64,000 nucleotides of DNA from Streptomyces sp. NA04227. Lineage in GTDB: Bacteria > Actinomycetota > Actinomycetes > Streptomycetales > Streptomycetaceae. The DNA lies in assembly GCF_013364195.1 (NCBI RefSeq), contig NZ_CP054918.1, forward strand, positions 1,787,001-1,851,000, in the 5' to 3' direction. Below the pieces are notes generated by a model. It made no database searches, was not told where the DNA came from, and was given only the letters and a program-made list of their open reading frames with translations. Position numbers and translations under genes: made by a program. Shown here piece by piece: positions 39,220-47,820 of the stretch (the first letter of the stretch is position 1; the number at the start of each line of letters is the position of its first letter).

Positions 39220-39837
39220 TCACTTGCTGTAGTTCTTGCCCGGCGGCCTGCCGGGGATCGGCTTGGCGATGAGGGCGACCGGGATGAACATGCCGAGGTG
39301 GCCCAGCGCGATGGTGAGGTGCCAGATCTCCTCGTCGTTGTAGTGGCGGGACGCCCGGGCGAACAGGTCGTCGGAGACGCGCTCCCCGAACGGGTTCGGG
39401 GTGAGGACGGCCTCCGCGAGTTCCAGCGCGATGCGTTCGGCGCCGCTGAAGTAGGGAGCGTCCTGCCAGGTCGCGATGGCGGTGATGCGCCGCTCCTCCT
39501 CACCCGCCTTGCGCAGACCGTCGGTTATCCGGATGCAGTGGTACGTGCTGCCGACGATCTGCGCGGCGCGCAGCAGCATCAAGGTGACCGTGCTCTGCGG
39601 CACCGGGCCGTTGCGGACGGCCTTGTGCACGGACCCGGAGAGGACCGCCAAGTCGGGGTACAGCGTGGTGAGATCGGGCAGACGCGACTGGAACCCCTCC
39701 TGCCGGGGCCCGGTGTCACCGTCCGGGAAGGCATCGCCGGCGGTTCCAGCGCCGGGGACGACGCTCTCCGCGATCGTGCTCTCGGGGATGGCCGCGGCGG
39801 AATCGTGGGCGGTTGTGGCGGAGTCATGGGTGGTCAT
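39220..39837 (-). CDS. Carboxymuconolactone decarboxylase (AhpD-like) family protein
   Basis: The protein has 205 aa, with AAGGAG before ATG 39837. The first ~50 residues are an unstructured T/S/D/A-rich extension. The CMD-like helical core follows (about 55-195): PVPQSTVTLMLLRAAQIVGS, TYHCIRITDGLRKAGEEERR, and ERIALELAEAVL. Where AhpD-type proteins have a redox C-x-x-C, this one has GSTYHC, so only one Cys remains. The gene is divergent from an ECF41-type sigma factor, the hallmark arrangement for targets of that group. Confidence 0.85.
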   Translation of the reverse strand: MTTHDSATTAHDSAAAIPESTIAESVVPGAGTAGDAFPDGDTGPRQEGFQSRLPDLTTLYPDLAVLSGSVHKAVRNGPVPQSTVTLMLLRAAQIVGSTYHCIRITDGLRKAGEEERRITAIATWQDAPYFSGAERIALELAEAVLTPNPFGERVSDDLFARASRHYNDEEIWHLTIALGHLGMFIPVALIAKPIPGRPPGKNYSK

Positions 39838-39915
39838 GGCGGACTCGCTCCTTCACGCTCAGGGTGGTGCCCGGCCGGGGAACTCCCCGCGTTCCGGGCG
39901 TGGTTGCACCGGTCC

Positions 39916-39942
39916 GACCGCGCAGCGCGGCGATTTGTGAGG
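39916..39942 (-). promoter_or_regulatory. Possible weak ECF41-type promoter toward the CMD gene
   Basis: Read leftward, CCTCACA (39942-39936) and GGTC (39919-39916) are 16 bp apart. They match 5/7 and 3/4 of the ECF41 consensus TGTCACA / CGTC with the same spacing as the sigma gene's own promoter. Confidence 0.35.
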
Positions 39943-39959
39943 CGCGATCCCGCCCCGCT

Positions 39960-39986
39960 CGTCACAGATGACCGCGCTGTCCCGTC
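39960..39986 (+). promoter_or_regulatory. ECF41-type promoter of the sigma factor gene
   Basis: CGTCACA (39960-39966) and CGTC (39983-39986) are separated by 16 bp. This is 6/7 and 4/4 of the ECF41 promoter consensus as I recall it (TGTCACA-N16-CGTC), implying autoregulation of the sigma factor at 40029. Confidence 0.65.
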
Positions 39987-40028
39987 GGACTGGTGAGGAC
40001 AGGAGCGGCGGAGGGAGCCCACGGGACC

Positions 40029-41117
40029 ATGTCCACGCGATCCACGGCCGAAGCGATCCCGGTCAGAACCGAAGCAATCCCGGTCGGAGCCAGAACAGCC
40101 CCGGTCGGAGCCAGAACAGCGCCGGTCGGAGCCGAAGCGGCCCAGGGTTCAGCCGGAGCGAGGCAGGTCGGTGCCAGAGCGGCGCAGCCCGTACCCGAAG
40201 TGGCCCCGGTCATCGGTGAGCGGCGTCAACTGATCAATGTCGCCTACCGGTTGCTCGGTTCGATGGCCGATGCCGAGGACGCCGTTCAGGAGGCCTACGC
40301 CCGCTGGTACGCGCTGTCCGGCGGGCAGCAGCGGGCCATCGACTCTCCGGGGGCCTGGCTGACGACGGTCGCCATCCGTGTCTGTCTCAGCCAGCTCGGC
40401 TCCGCGCGGGTGCGGCGGGAGCAGTACGTGGGCGAGTGGCTGCCCGAACCGCTGCCCGATCCGGCCGAGTGGAACGGTGGGCGGTCGGACACGATCGCCT
40501 TTGACCCGGTCGACCGGGTCACCCTGGACGAGTCGGTGGGGATGGCCCTTCTGGTGGTGCTGGATTCGATGTCTCCGGCGCAGCGCGTCGCGTTCGTCCT
40601 GCACGACGTGTTCCGGTATCCGTTCGCTGAGGTGGCCCGGATCGTGGGCCGTACCCCGGCCGCCTGCCGCCAGTTGGCGTCCTCGGCCCGCCGCCGGGTC
40701 CGTGCCTCGCGGGCACTGTCGGCTCCGACGGCGCGGGACGCCGCTGTCGTGCGGGACCTCAAGCGGGCGTGGGAGGCCAGCGACATCAACGCCCTGGTCG
40801 GCCTTCTCGACCCGCAGGCCACCGCGGTCGGCGACGGCGGTGGCCTGGTGAGCACGCTGCGCCGACCGCTGCGGGGCGGTGAGACGATCGCGCGGCACCT
40901 GGTCCGGCTCCCCCGGCGGCCGTCCGGGACCACGCTCGTCGAGTGCACCGTCAACGGGCGGCCGGGACTGGTCGGCCGCGAGGGCGGTGCCGTGGTGACG
41001 GTGTACGCCTTCGACGTCGCCCGCGACCGGATCCGCCATCTGTGGGCGGTGCGCAACCCCGAGAAGCTCCGGTCCTGGGCACCGAGCTCCGCGGCGGCGT
41101 GGACAACCGTCCCGTAG
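40029..41117 (+). CDS. sigJ: ECF41-type (SigJ-like) RNA polymerase sigma factor
   Basis: The protein has 362 aa from ATG 40029. A repetitive leader (IPVGARTAPVGARTAPVGAE, about residues 13-40) precedes sigma region 2 (NVAYRLLGSMADAEDAVQEAYARWY) and region 4 (VVLDSMSPAQRVAFVLHDVF ... GRTPAACRQLASSARRRVRA). A C-terminal SnoaL/NTF2-like domain (about 240-345) acts as a built-in regulator in this group and replaces an anti-sigma factor. The CMD gene is divergent, and a matching promoter precedes this gene. The symbol follows family naming only. Confidence 0.88.
   Translation: MSTRSTAEAIPVRTEAIPVGARTAPVGARTAPVGAEAAQGSAGARQVGARAAQPVPEVAPVIGERRQLINVAYRLLGSMADAEDAVQEAYARWYALSGGQQRAIDSPGAWLTTVAIRVCLSQLGSARVRREQYVGEWLPEPLPDPAEWNGGRSDTIAFDPVDRVTLDESVGMALLVVLDSMSPAQRVAFVLHDVFRYPFAEVARIVGRTPAACRQLASSARRRVRASRALSAPTARDAAVVRDLKRAWEASDINALVGLLDPQATAVGDGGGLVSTLRRPLRGGETIARHLVRLPRRPSGTTLVECTVNGRPGLVGREGGAVVTVYAFDVARDRIRHLWAVRNPEKLRSWAPSSAAAWTTVP
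40045..40150 (+). repeat. In-frame repeats in the sigma factor N-terminus
   Basis: Units of the type CCGGTCGGAGCCAGAACAGC (24-bp period) occur three to four times. They encode PVGARTA repeats ahead of the sigma-2 domain and are absent from the conserved core. Confidence 0.75.
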
Positions 41118-41205
41118 GGGGCGCCAGTTGGGATCCGCCGCGCAGGAAGCGCCGGTTGGGGTCCGCCCCGTAGGAACCGCCCGGTTGGGACCCGCCCCGT
41201 ACCCC
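41113..41205. repeat. About 28-bp tandem repeat, three copies
   Basis: GCGCCGGTTGGGGTCCGCCC followed by CGTAGGAA occurs three times with small changes, directly after the stop of the sigma factor and before the end of the convergent MFS gene. Confidence 0.85.
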
Positions 41206-41209
41206 GCCC

Positions 41210-42826
41210 TCAGATGTGCCCGCCGCCCGCACCCGCCTCGGCATGCTCGCCGCGCTTGGTCAGGAGTGCCACGAGGACGGCGGCGACGGAGACTCCGGCG
41301 GCCACCAGGCAGGCCATGCTCATGCCGGAGACGAAGGTGTCGTGGGCGACGGTGGTGATCTTCTCGGCGAGGGGTCCGGGCGTGCCCGGCGGCACCGGGG
41401 CCGCGCCCTGCTGCACCGCTTCCTTCGCCTTGTCCAAGTCCTCGGCGGGCAGGGGCTCGAGCTTCGCCTCGGCCATGTTGCCGGTGAAGTCGCTGTCGAC
41501 CTTGGAAGCCATGACGGCGCCCAGTACGGCCGTGCCGAGGCTGCCGCCGATCTGCATGGCGGACTGCTGGAGGCCGCCCGCGACGCCGGAGAGTTCCAGG
41601 GGCGCGTTGCCCACGATGACTTCGGTGGCGCCCACGAGGACGGGGGCGAGTCCGAGGCCGAGCAGGGCGAACCAGACGGACATGGTGAGGCTGCCGGTGC
41701 CGGCGTCGAGGCGGGACATGCCGTACATGGCGAGCGCGGTGAAGGCCATGCCGCCGGAGAGCGGGATGCGCGGGCCGAGCCGGGTGATCAGGGTTCCGGC
41801 CAGCGGGGAGCCGACGATCAGCATGCCGGTGAGCGGGAGCAGGTGCAGGCCGCTGTCGACCGGGCTCATGCCGTGCACGTTCTGCAGGTAGAAGGTGACG
41901 AAGAACAGTCCGCCGAGGAAGGCGATGGCCATCAGGACCATCAGGACGACACCGGCGGACAGTGCCAGGGAGCGGAACAGGCCGAGCGGTACGAGGGGTT
42001 CGGCGACCTTGGTCTCCCAGTACGCGAAGACCGCGAAGCACAGGACGGAGGCGCCGATGAAGGACCAGGTGCCGCCTGCGCCCCAGCCCCATTCCGGTGC
42101 CTTGATGAGGGCCCAGACGAGGCAGAACATGGCGCCCGAGAGCAGCAGGATGCCGGGGATGTCGAAGGAGCGCGGGGCCTTTTCGGCGCGGTGGTCGCGG
42201 ATGATGGCCAGGCCCATCACCAGGGACACGGCGCCCACGGGCAGGTTGATGAAGAAGACGGACTGCCAGCTGACGTGTTCGACGAGCAGTCCGCCGACTA
42301 TCGGGCCGCCCGCGGTGGAGGAGCCGATGACCATGCTCCAGATGCCGATCGCCATGTTGAGTTTCTCGGCGGGGAAGGTCGCGCGCAGGATGCCGAGGGC
42401 GGCGGGCATGAGCAGGGCGCCGAACAGGCCCTGGAGTACGCGGAAGGTGATGACGGAGGCGATGCCGTCGGACAGGCCGATGGCGCCGGAGGCGAGCGCG
42501 AAGCCGACGGCGCCGACGAGGAAGGTCTGGCGGTGGCCGAAGCGGTCACCGAGTTTGCCCGCGGTGATCAGGGCGACGGCGAGCGCGAGGAAGTAGGCGT
42601 TGGTGATCCACTGCACGTCCGCGAAGGAGGCGTCGAGGTCCTTGGCGATGGCCGGGTTGGCGATGGCGACCACGGTGCCGTCCAGGGCGACCATCGTCAC
42701 GCCGAGGCCCACCGTGAGGAGGGTCAGCCAGGGGTGGCCGCGCAGGCGTCCGGTGGTGGTCTCCGGTGGGGTTGTCGGCGCGTCGTCAGCCGGTTCCTTG
42801 GGGTCGACGGTGGTCTGGCTCGTCAT
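41210..42826 (-). CDS. DHA2-family MFS multidrug exporter
   Basis: The protein has 538 aa and about 14 membrane helices (residues 30-510). Motifs: LDGTVVAIANPAI in helix 1, GKLGDRFGHRQTF in loop 2-3, and SSTAGGPIVGGLLVEHVSWQ as the drug/H+ antiporter motif C region. A soluble segment (about 455-490) lies before the last helix. It is divergent from a TetR regulator with a shared operator-like palindrome 13 bp upstream of its start, so drug-inducible repression is likely. Substrate unknown. Confidence 0.93.
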   Translation of the reverse strand: MTSQTTVDPKEPADDAPTTPPETTTGRLRGHPWLTLLTVGLGVTMVALDGTVVAIANPAIAKDLDASFADVQWITNAYFLALAVALITAGKLGDRFGHRQTFLVGAVGFALASGAIGLSDGIASVITFRVLQGLFGALLMPAALGILRATFPAEKLNMAIGIWSMVIGSSTAGGPIVGGLLVEHVSWQSVFFINLPVGAVSLVMGLAIIRDHRAEKAPRSFDIPGILLLSGAMFCLVWALIKAPEWGWGAGGTWSFIGASVLCFAVFAYWETKVAEPLVPLGLFRSLALSAGVVLMVLMAIAFLGGLFFVTFYLQNVHGMSPVDSGLHLLPLTGMLIVGSPLAGTLITRLGPRIPLSGGMAFTALAMYGMSRLDAGTGSLTMSVWFALLGLGLAPVLVGATEVIVGNAPLELSGVAGGLQQSAMQIGGSLGTAVLGAVMASKVDSDFTGNMAEAKLEPLPAEDLDKAKEAVQQGAAPVPPGTPGPLAEKITTVAHDTFVSGMSMACLVAAGVSVAAVLVALLTKRGEHAEAGAGGGHI

Positions 42827-42838
42827 GCCGCGAGGTTA

Positions 42839-42855
42839 ATGTCAGCGACTGACAT
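42839..42855. promoter_or_regulatory. TetR operator candidate between MFS and tetR
   Basis: ATGTCAG-CGA-CTGACAT is a 17-bp inverted repeat with perfect 7-bp arms, immediately upstream of the MFS start. A TTGACT -35-like box for the tetR gene follows at about 42870. Confidence 0.75.
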
Positions 42856-42970
42856 CAAGCAAACCCGCTTGACTGACCGAGACACAACCGACATCCGCCC
42901 GGGCCATCGGCCGGGCATGGGCCAGCACCGCCCTTGCGGGGCGGGCGAGTTGAAGGGAACACAGCAGGAG

Positions 42971-43621
42971 ATGACCACGGAGTCGACCGCCACCGTCCTC
43001 GGCGCGCGCCAGCGCAGGAAACAGCGCACGCGCGAAGCCCTGCTGCACGCGGCCCTCGAACTGTTCACGACACAGGGGTACGAGGAGACGACGGTGGACG
43101 AGATCTCCGAGGCGGTGGCGGTGTCCCAGCGCACCTTCTTCCGTCACTTCAGCAGCAAGGAGGCGGCGGCGTTCGCGCTGATGGACCTGGTCGAGTCGCG
43201 GTTTGTGACCTCGCTCGCCGAACGGCCGCCCGGCGAGAGCCCGTTGGAGGCGATGCGCCGGGCGGTCCTTGACTCCTGGGACCCCCTCGGCGAGGCGATC
43301 GAGGCCCAGGTGCCGGTCGAACTGCACATGCGCACCTACCAGTTGATCCAGTCCACACCCTCCCTCCTGGCCACCCACATGCGCCGGTCCGTCGACCTGG
43401 AGGAGGTGCTCGCCCGCCTGATCGCCGAACGGGAGGGCCTGGACGTGGACCGCGATCCGCGGCCACGCCTGGTGGTGGCCGCGTTCAGCGGGGTGATGCG
43501 GATGACGGGGCGGCTGTGGGGCGCGAACGACGACATGAGCCCTGCGTCGCTGCGCGAACTGACGGCCGCGTATCTCGACGAGTTCGAGTCCGCGCTGGCC
43601 CACGACTGGCGCAGCGGCTGA
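42971..43621 (+). CDS. TetR-family transcriptional repressor
   Basis: The protein has 216 aa from ATG 42971 with GCAGGAG upstream. The N-terminal HTH is canonical: RTREALLHAALELFTTQGYE, TTVDEISEAVAVSQRTFFRH, FSSKEAAAFA. The C-terminal ligand domain (about 75-210) is helical and includes RLWGANDDMSPASLRELTAA. It is divergent from the DHA2 pump and probably represses both genes through the palindrome at 42839. Confidence 0.93.
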   Translation: MTTESTATVLGARQRRKQRTREALLHAALELFTTQGYEETTVDEISEAVAVSQRTFFRHFSSKEAAAFALMDLVESRFVTSLAERPPGESPLEAMRRAVLDSWDPLGEAIEAQVPVELHMRTYQLIQSTPSLLATHMRRSVDLEEVLARLIAEREGLDVDRDPRPRLVVAAFSGVMRMTGRLWGANDDMSPASLRELTAAYLDEFESALAHDWRSG

Positions 43622-43643
43622 CACGCCGGGCGCGGCGGCGGTG

Positions 43644-43738
43644 CGCGCGAGGGCTCGATCACGGCCCCGACAAGGGCTCACGGACGACCCCGGCAAGGCT
43701 CACGCGCGGCCCCGGCAAGGGCTCGCGTACACCCTCGG
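43644..43738. repeat. About 29-bp imperfect tandem repeat, three copies
   Basis: GGCCCCGACAAGGGCTCACG-type units (ACCCCGGCAAGGCTCACGCG, GGCCCCGGCAAGGGCTCGCG) follow the tetR stop. Another example of a repeat array just after a stop codon. Confidence 0.7.
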
Positions 43739-43865
43739 AGCAGCGGTCGCGCACAGTGACGAGCCATTTGACCCACGTCCGCTATGCGGCAAATAGGGGC
43801 CCCGAAACGTGACCCGCACCACTGGGTTCCTGGCTTCGACTCGGGTTCTCCTAGGGTGTCCCGCA

Positions 43866-45068
43866 GTGACTCCCACCGATACCCCCACGCAGCTCAGCGC
43901 CACTCGTGCCCTGCTCGCCCTGGCCGTCGTCTTCGTTCTGCTGACGACGACCGGCTGGACCACCGTGCGTGGTCACGGAGCGGCGTCCTCTCCCGTCGAA
44001 GCGTCCTTCGACGCCTGGGAACGCGGCCGTATCGGGGCGAGACCCCTTCCCTCTCACGAGTCCTCGCCACAGCGCCTGCGCGACTTCTTCGAGTCCCTCG
44101 ACAAGCGCCAGGAGCGGCGGCTGCTGCGCCGGTACGCACTGGCCGTGGGCAACATGAACGGTGCCCCGGTCGAGCTGCGCTACCGGGCCAACCGGATCGC
44201 GCTGGAGAAGGCCCGCAAGGCCGAGCTCCGCCGCACGCACGACCCGCGGCTCTCGTCGGTCGGCCAGCACCAGGCGGGCCGGCGCATGCACCGCTTCGAG
44301 AACCTGCTCGAACCGCACCGCCGCATCCTCGCCTTCGACCCGCTCGGTCCCGGGCGGGTGGCCGAGGTCTTCGGCAACCTCGAACGGGCACAGCGGGTCT
44401 CGGTGGTGGTGCCCGGCGTCGACACGGACCTGCTCACCTTCCAGCGCACCCAGCGCCGTTACAGCGCCCCCGTCGGCATGGCGCAGGCCCTGCACCGTGC
44501 CGAACGCCAGACGCGCCCGGACACCCGTACCGCGGTGATCGCCTGGGCCGACTACACCTCCCCGTCCGGCATCGGCGTGGACGCGGTGACCGCGGGCAAG
44601 GCGGAGGACGGCGCGGAGCGCCTGAACGCACTGCTGCGCGCGCTGCCGGGCCGGGCACCGGTCGCGCTGTTCTGCCACAGCTACGGAAGCGTGCTGTGCG
44701 GCGTCGGCGCCGACGAGCTGCCCTCACGGGTCACCGACATCGCGGTCTCGGGCAGCCCCGGAATGCGGGTCTCCAGCGTCTCCGGCCTGGACACCGGCGC
44801 CCGCGTCTGGGCCACCCGGGACAACGACGACTGGATTCGGGAGGTCCCCTTCCTCAAGCTCGGCGGCCTGGGCCACGGCGCCGACCCGGTGTCCGGCTCG
44901 TTCGGCGCACGGCGCGTCTCGGCCGAACTGGCGCAGGGGCACACCGGGTACTTCACGCCCGGGACCGACAGTCTCGGCAACTTCGCGGCCATCGGGACGG
45001 GCTCCTTCCGCACAGTGACGTGCGCACAGCAGGATCCTGCGTGCCGGGACGGTCTCACGGACGCCTAG
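43866..45068 (+). CDS. Alpha/beta hydrolase, DUF1023 family, membrane-anchored
   Basis: The protein has 400 aa. The start is GTG 43866, eight bases after TAGGGT, so probably leaderless. An N-terminal hydrophobic helix (about residues 15-36, LLALAVVFVLLTTTGWTTV) acts as signal or anchor. The hydrolase part has VVVPGVDTDLLTF, WADYTSPSGIGVDAV and the nucleophile elbow FCHSYGSVLCG (about residues 271-281), then GLGHGADPVSGSFGAR. These match DUF1023, a group of exported alpha/beta hydrolases in actinobacteria. Substrate unknown. Confidence 0.87.
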   Translation: MTPTDTPTQLSATRALLALAVVFVLLTTTGWTTVRGHGAASSPVEASFDAWERGRIGARPLPSHESSPQRLRDFFESLDKRQERRLLRRYALAVGNMNGAPVELRYRANRIALEKARKAELRRTHDPRLSSVGQHQAGRRMHRFENLLEPHRRILAFDPLGPGRVAEVFGNLERAQRVSVVVPGVDTDLLTFQRTQRRYSAPVGMAQALHRAERQTRPDTRTAVIAWADYTSPSGIGVDAVTAGKAEDGAERLNALLRALPGRAPVALFCHSYGSVLCGVGADELPSRVTDIAVSGSPGMRVSSVSGLDTGARVWATRDNDDWIREVPFLKLGGLGHGADPVSGSFGARRVSAELAQGHTGYFTPGTDSLGNFAAIGTGSFRTVTCAQQDPACRDGLTDA

Positions 45069-45151
45069 CGGCACGAACGCGCGTAGTACCTGCAAGAAGT
45101 GCGGTCGCGCAAGAGGCGACGTGAAGGGGCCTCCCGCATACGATGACCCGC

Positions 45152-46024
45152 ATGGGTGACGTACTGGCTGGACTTCATGCCGCCTGGGAGTTCGAATCGG
45201 ACTCCGTGCTCATCCGCTTCGAACGGGGGATCCGCACGCCGAAACTCTTCCAGGTGCTCGGCGAACGCCGAATCCCCCTGGAGGCGATAGCGGCGGTGAC
45301 ACTGACTCCCGGGCGACGCGGGTCCGTCGTGCTGCACGCCGTGCCCAGACCTGGCGCGGACCCGCTGATGGATGTGGCGGCCGGGCAGCTCAAAGAGGGC
45401 TGCGACCCCTACCGCCTGGTGCTGCCCGCGCAACAGGAGACGCTCGCCGAGTACTACGCCGACGAGTTGCGCGCCCTCCTGGACGAGGACGCCGGGCAGG
45501 ACGCCGAACGCCATCTGGTGGCCCCGCCCGAGCCGCCCCGGCAGTTCAAGGCCTACGACGGCCGGGCCGTGTTCGACGGCGGCGCGGTGTCCTTCCGCTG
45601 GTTCTGGACCGGCGCCTCCTCCGCCAAGTGGAAAGCGGGCGACCAGAACTACGAGGTCAGCGAGCTGTGCGGGGTGGAGTGGCGCTCCCCCGAGGTCTTC
45701 GAGGGACATCTGCGACTGCGCCGCCGCGGCGAGGAGGAGCAGCCCTCCCAGCCCGACCAGGACCCGGCCGCCGTGGTCTTCGGCCTCGGCTACGGACCGG
45801 TCCACGAGTCCCTGCCGTTCGCCGCTGCCGTCCTCGCGGCGATACGTTCCTCCGGCGGCGCCCAGAAGCCCCGCGAAGTCGCCGCACCGGTACCGGCAGG
45901 TGCCCGCCGCGACCCGGCCGACATCGCCGAACGCATCCGTCACCTCGGCGAACTCCACCAGGCCGGGCTGGTGACGGACACCGAGTTCAGCACGAAGAAG
46001 GCCGAGCTGCTCGCGGAGCTGTGA
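45152..46024 (+). CDS. DUF4429 domain protein with SHOCT-like C-terminus
   Basis: The protein has 290 aa. ATG 45152 (MGDVLAGLHAAWEF) is preferred: the ATG at 45143 lies inside the TACGAT -10 box (45139-45144), and the chosen start lies seven bases after it, giving a leaderless message. Two DUF4429-type beta modules occur (about 1-110 and 120-215; each has the FERG-/FDGGAVSFRW-like pattern). The last 40 residues (IAERIRHLGELHQAGLVTDTEFSTKKAELLAEL) are a SHOCT-type oligomerisation motif. Function unknown. Confidence 0.88.
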   Translation: MGDVLAGLHAAWEFESDSVLIRFERGIRTPKLFQVLGERRIPLEAIAAVTLTPGRRGSVVLHAVPRPGADPLMDVAAGQLKEGCDPYRLVLPAQQETLAEYYADELRALLDEDAGQDAERHLVAPPEPPRQFKAYDGRAVFDGGAVSFRWFWTGASSAKWKAGDQNYEVSELCGVEWRSPEVFEGHLRLRRRGEEEQPSQPDQDPAAVVFGLGYGPVHESLPFAAAVLAAIRSSGGAQKPREVAAPVPAGARRDPADIAERIRHLGELHQAGLVTDTEFSTKKAELLAEL

Positions 46025-46076
46025 GCACCGGCCCCCGGCGGGGCGGGCGCTCACAGCTCCGTGCGCAGGACGGACG

Positions 46077-46210
46077 ACGCGGCAGGCGGCAGGCGGCAGG
46101 GCAGACGGCCGGGCGGACGGCGGGACGGACGGGGCGTCCGCGTTGGCCGCCGTACGCCCGTATCCGTTACGCCCGTGTCCGTAACTCCCGCCTCCGTTCC
46201 TCCTGTACCC
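46077..46210. repeat. Short repeats between convergent genes
   Basis: GGCAGGC / GGCGGAC-type 7-10 bp repeats (46080-46135) and GTATCCGTTACGCCC / GTGTCCGTAACTCCC / GTACCCGTTACTCCC repeats (about 46158-46220) fill the gap and enter the end of the reductase gene. Confidence 0.65.
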
Positions 46211-46211
46211 G

Positions 46212-47222
46212 TTACTCCCGTCCGGCCGAAGTGAAGGCCATGTCCGCGTACCGCTGGCCCGCGACCTGTCCCGCGATCGGCTCCAGGGCCGCGAACTCCC
46301 CTTCCGTCAGCTCGATCCGGGTGGCCGCCGTGTTCTCCTCGATGCGGCTGCGCTTACGGGTGCCCGGGATCGGTACGACCGTCAGGCCCCGCCTGCTCGC
46401 CTGCTGCTGTACCCAGGCCAGCGCGATCTGCGCGGGGCTCGCCTCGTGTGCGCGGGCCACCTCGTGCAGCGGCGTGAGCAGGGCGGCGTTGGCGGCCGCG
46501 TTCTCGCCACTGAAGCGGGGCAGCGTACGCCGGAAGTCGTCGTCGCTCAGATCGGTGCGCGCGTCGGCGAACAGGCCCGCGAGGAATCCGCGCCCGAGCG
46601 GCGAGTACGGCACCAGGGCGACCCCGAGCCGGGCCGCCTCCGCCACCACCGACTCCTCGATGTCCCGGCTGAACAGCGACCACTCCGACTGCACGGCCGC
46701 GATCGGGTGCACGGCGTGCGCGGCGCGCAGTTCGGCGGCGGTCACCTCGCTCAGGCCCAGGTGCTTGACCTTGCCCTCGCGGACGAGCTCGGCCATGGCG
46801 CCGACCGACTCCTCCAGCGGGACGCTCACGTCGCGCCGGTGCATGTAGTAGAGGTCGACCGTCTCGGTGCCCAGGCGGCGCAGGCTCGCCTCGATGCTGG
46901 AGCGGATGTAGGCGGGGTCGTTGCGGATGCTCCGCCGCTCCATGTTCTGCGGGTCGATGTGCAGGGCGTACTTGGTGGCCAGGACGATCTCGTCCCGGTG
47001 GGCGGCGACGAAGGGCGCGAGGAACTTCTCGTTCTCGCCCGCGCCGTAGACGTCGGCGGTGTCGTAGAGGGTGACGCCGAGTTCGAGGGCGCGTTCCAGG
47101 GTGGCGCGCGCCTCGTCGGCGTCGGTGGGGCCGTAGGCCCAGCTCATGCCCATGCAGCCAAGACCCTGTATGCCCACCTCGGGTCCGTCGGTGCCCAGTT
47201 GTGCGGTCGCGATGCGCGTCAT
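46212..47222 (-). CDS. Aldo/keto reductase
   Basis: The protein has 336 aa. ATG 47222 overlaps the merR stop as ATGA, so translation is coupled. AKR features: LGCMGMSWAYG at the start, DTADVYGAGENE with the catalytic Asp and Tyr, LATKYAL with the catalytic Lys, YYMHRRD with the catalytic His, SEWSLFSRDIE, and VPIPGTRKRSRIEEN for NADPH binding. It reduces carbonyls with NADPH. Coupling to a MerR regulator suggests induction by an electrophilic or aromatic compound. Confidence 0.93.
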   Translation of the reverse strand: MTRIATAQLGTDGPEVGIQGLGCMGMSWAYGPTDADEARATLERALELGVTLYDTADVYGAGENEKFLAPFVAAHRDEIVLATKYALHIDPQNMERRSIRNDPAYIRSSIEASLRRLGTETVDLYYMHRRDVSVPLEESVGAMAELVREGKVKHLGLSEVTAAELRAAHAVHPIAAVQSEWSLFSRDIEESVVAEAARLGVALVPYSPLGRGFLAGLFADARTDLSDDDFRRTLPRFSGENAAANAALLTPLHEVARAHEASPAQIALAWVQQQASRRGLTVVPIPGTRKRSRIEENTAATRIELTEGEFAALEPIAGQVAGQRYADMAFTSAGRE

Positions 47223-47692
47223 GTGCCCGTGACTCTCTCCGGCATACGGCCGGTGTCGGCGTAGATGCTGATCTTGTGGTCGAGTACCGCGAGGGTGTCC
47301 TGGAGTTCGGCGATCCGGGCCAGGACGTCCCTGCGGGTGGTCTCCAGCAGGTCGCGGCGCTCGGCGAAGGTGCCCTCACCGGCGCGCACGAGTTCGGCGT
47401 ACCGGACCATGTCGGAGACCGGCATCCCGGTCAGCCGCAGCTTGCCGACGAGGTCCAGCCAGTCGAGATCGCGGTTGCGGTAGCGGCGCTGGCCCGTGTG
47501 GGAACGGTCCACGTGCGGCATCAGACCGATGCGCTCGTACCACCGCAGGGTGTGCGCCGTCAGCCCGGTGAGCGCGACGACCTCGCTGATCGTGTAGTGG
47601 TCCTGCCCGTCGGGCCGCGGATGGACCGGCGGTCGGGGGGAGCAGAGGTCCGCCCGTTCACCGGCCGCGGCCATGGTCTCGGTCACCGTCAT
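47219..47692 (-). CDS. MerR-family transcriptional regulator
   Basis: The protein has 157 aa. The winged-helix part is canonical: YTISEVVALTGLTAHTLRWYERIGL, then RRYRNRDLDWLDLVGKLRLTGMPVSDM. A coiled-coil dimer helix follows (TRRDVLARIAELQDTLAVLDHKISIY). ATG 47692 lies six bases after the -10, so the message appears leaderless. The promoter has the 19-bp spacer and dyad typical of MerR autoregulation. It is coupled to the downstream reductase gene. Confidence 0.93.
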   Translation of the reverse strand: MTVTETMAAAGERADLCSPRPPVHPRPDGQDHYTISEVVALTGLTAHTLRWYERIGLMPHVDRSHTGQRRYRNRDLDWLDLVGKLRLTGMPVSDMVRYAELVRAGEGTFAERRDLLETTRRDVLARIAELQDTLAVLDHKISIYADTGRMPERVTGT

Positions 47693-47698
47693 GCCTCA

Positions 47699-47729
47699 AC
47701 GCTAGAACCTTGGAGTGCACTCCAGGCAA
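47699..47729 (-). promoter_or_regulatory. MerR-type promoter with 19-bp spacer
   Basis: Read leftward, TTGCCT (47729-47724) and TAGCGT (47704-47699) are 19 bp apart, the over-long spacing used by MerR activators. The spacer contains the perfect 14-bp dyad TGGAGTGCACTCCA (47723-47710 region). Confidence 0.82.
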
Positions 47730-47820
47730 GGGTGGTTTTTGGGGCGGGGCCACGGCCGCGGCGATACGGCTGCCGCCGCCCCCTCCGGCGCCCGTGCGGG
47801 CGGCCGATAGGCTCGCCGGT

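Noticed and set aside
38765..39232. Possible gene encoding MITLIGEMPRRRPGG...
   Set aside because: The frame runs through a perfect terminator hairpin (38993-39024) and has poor codon bias. I treat it as terminator sequence.
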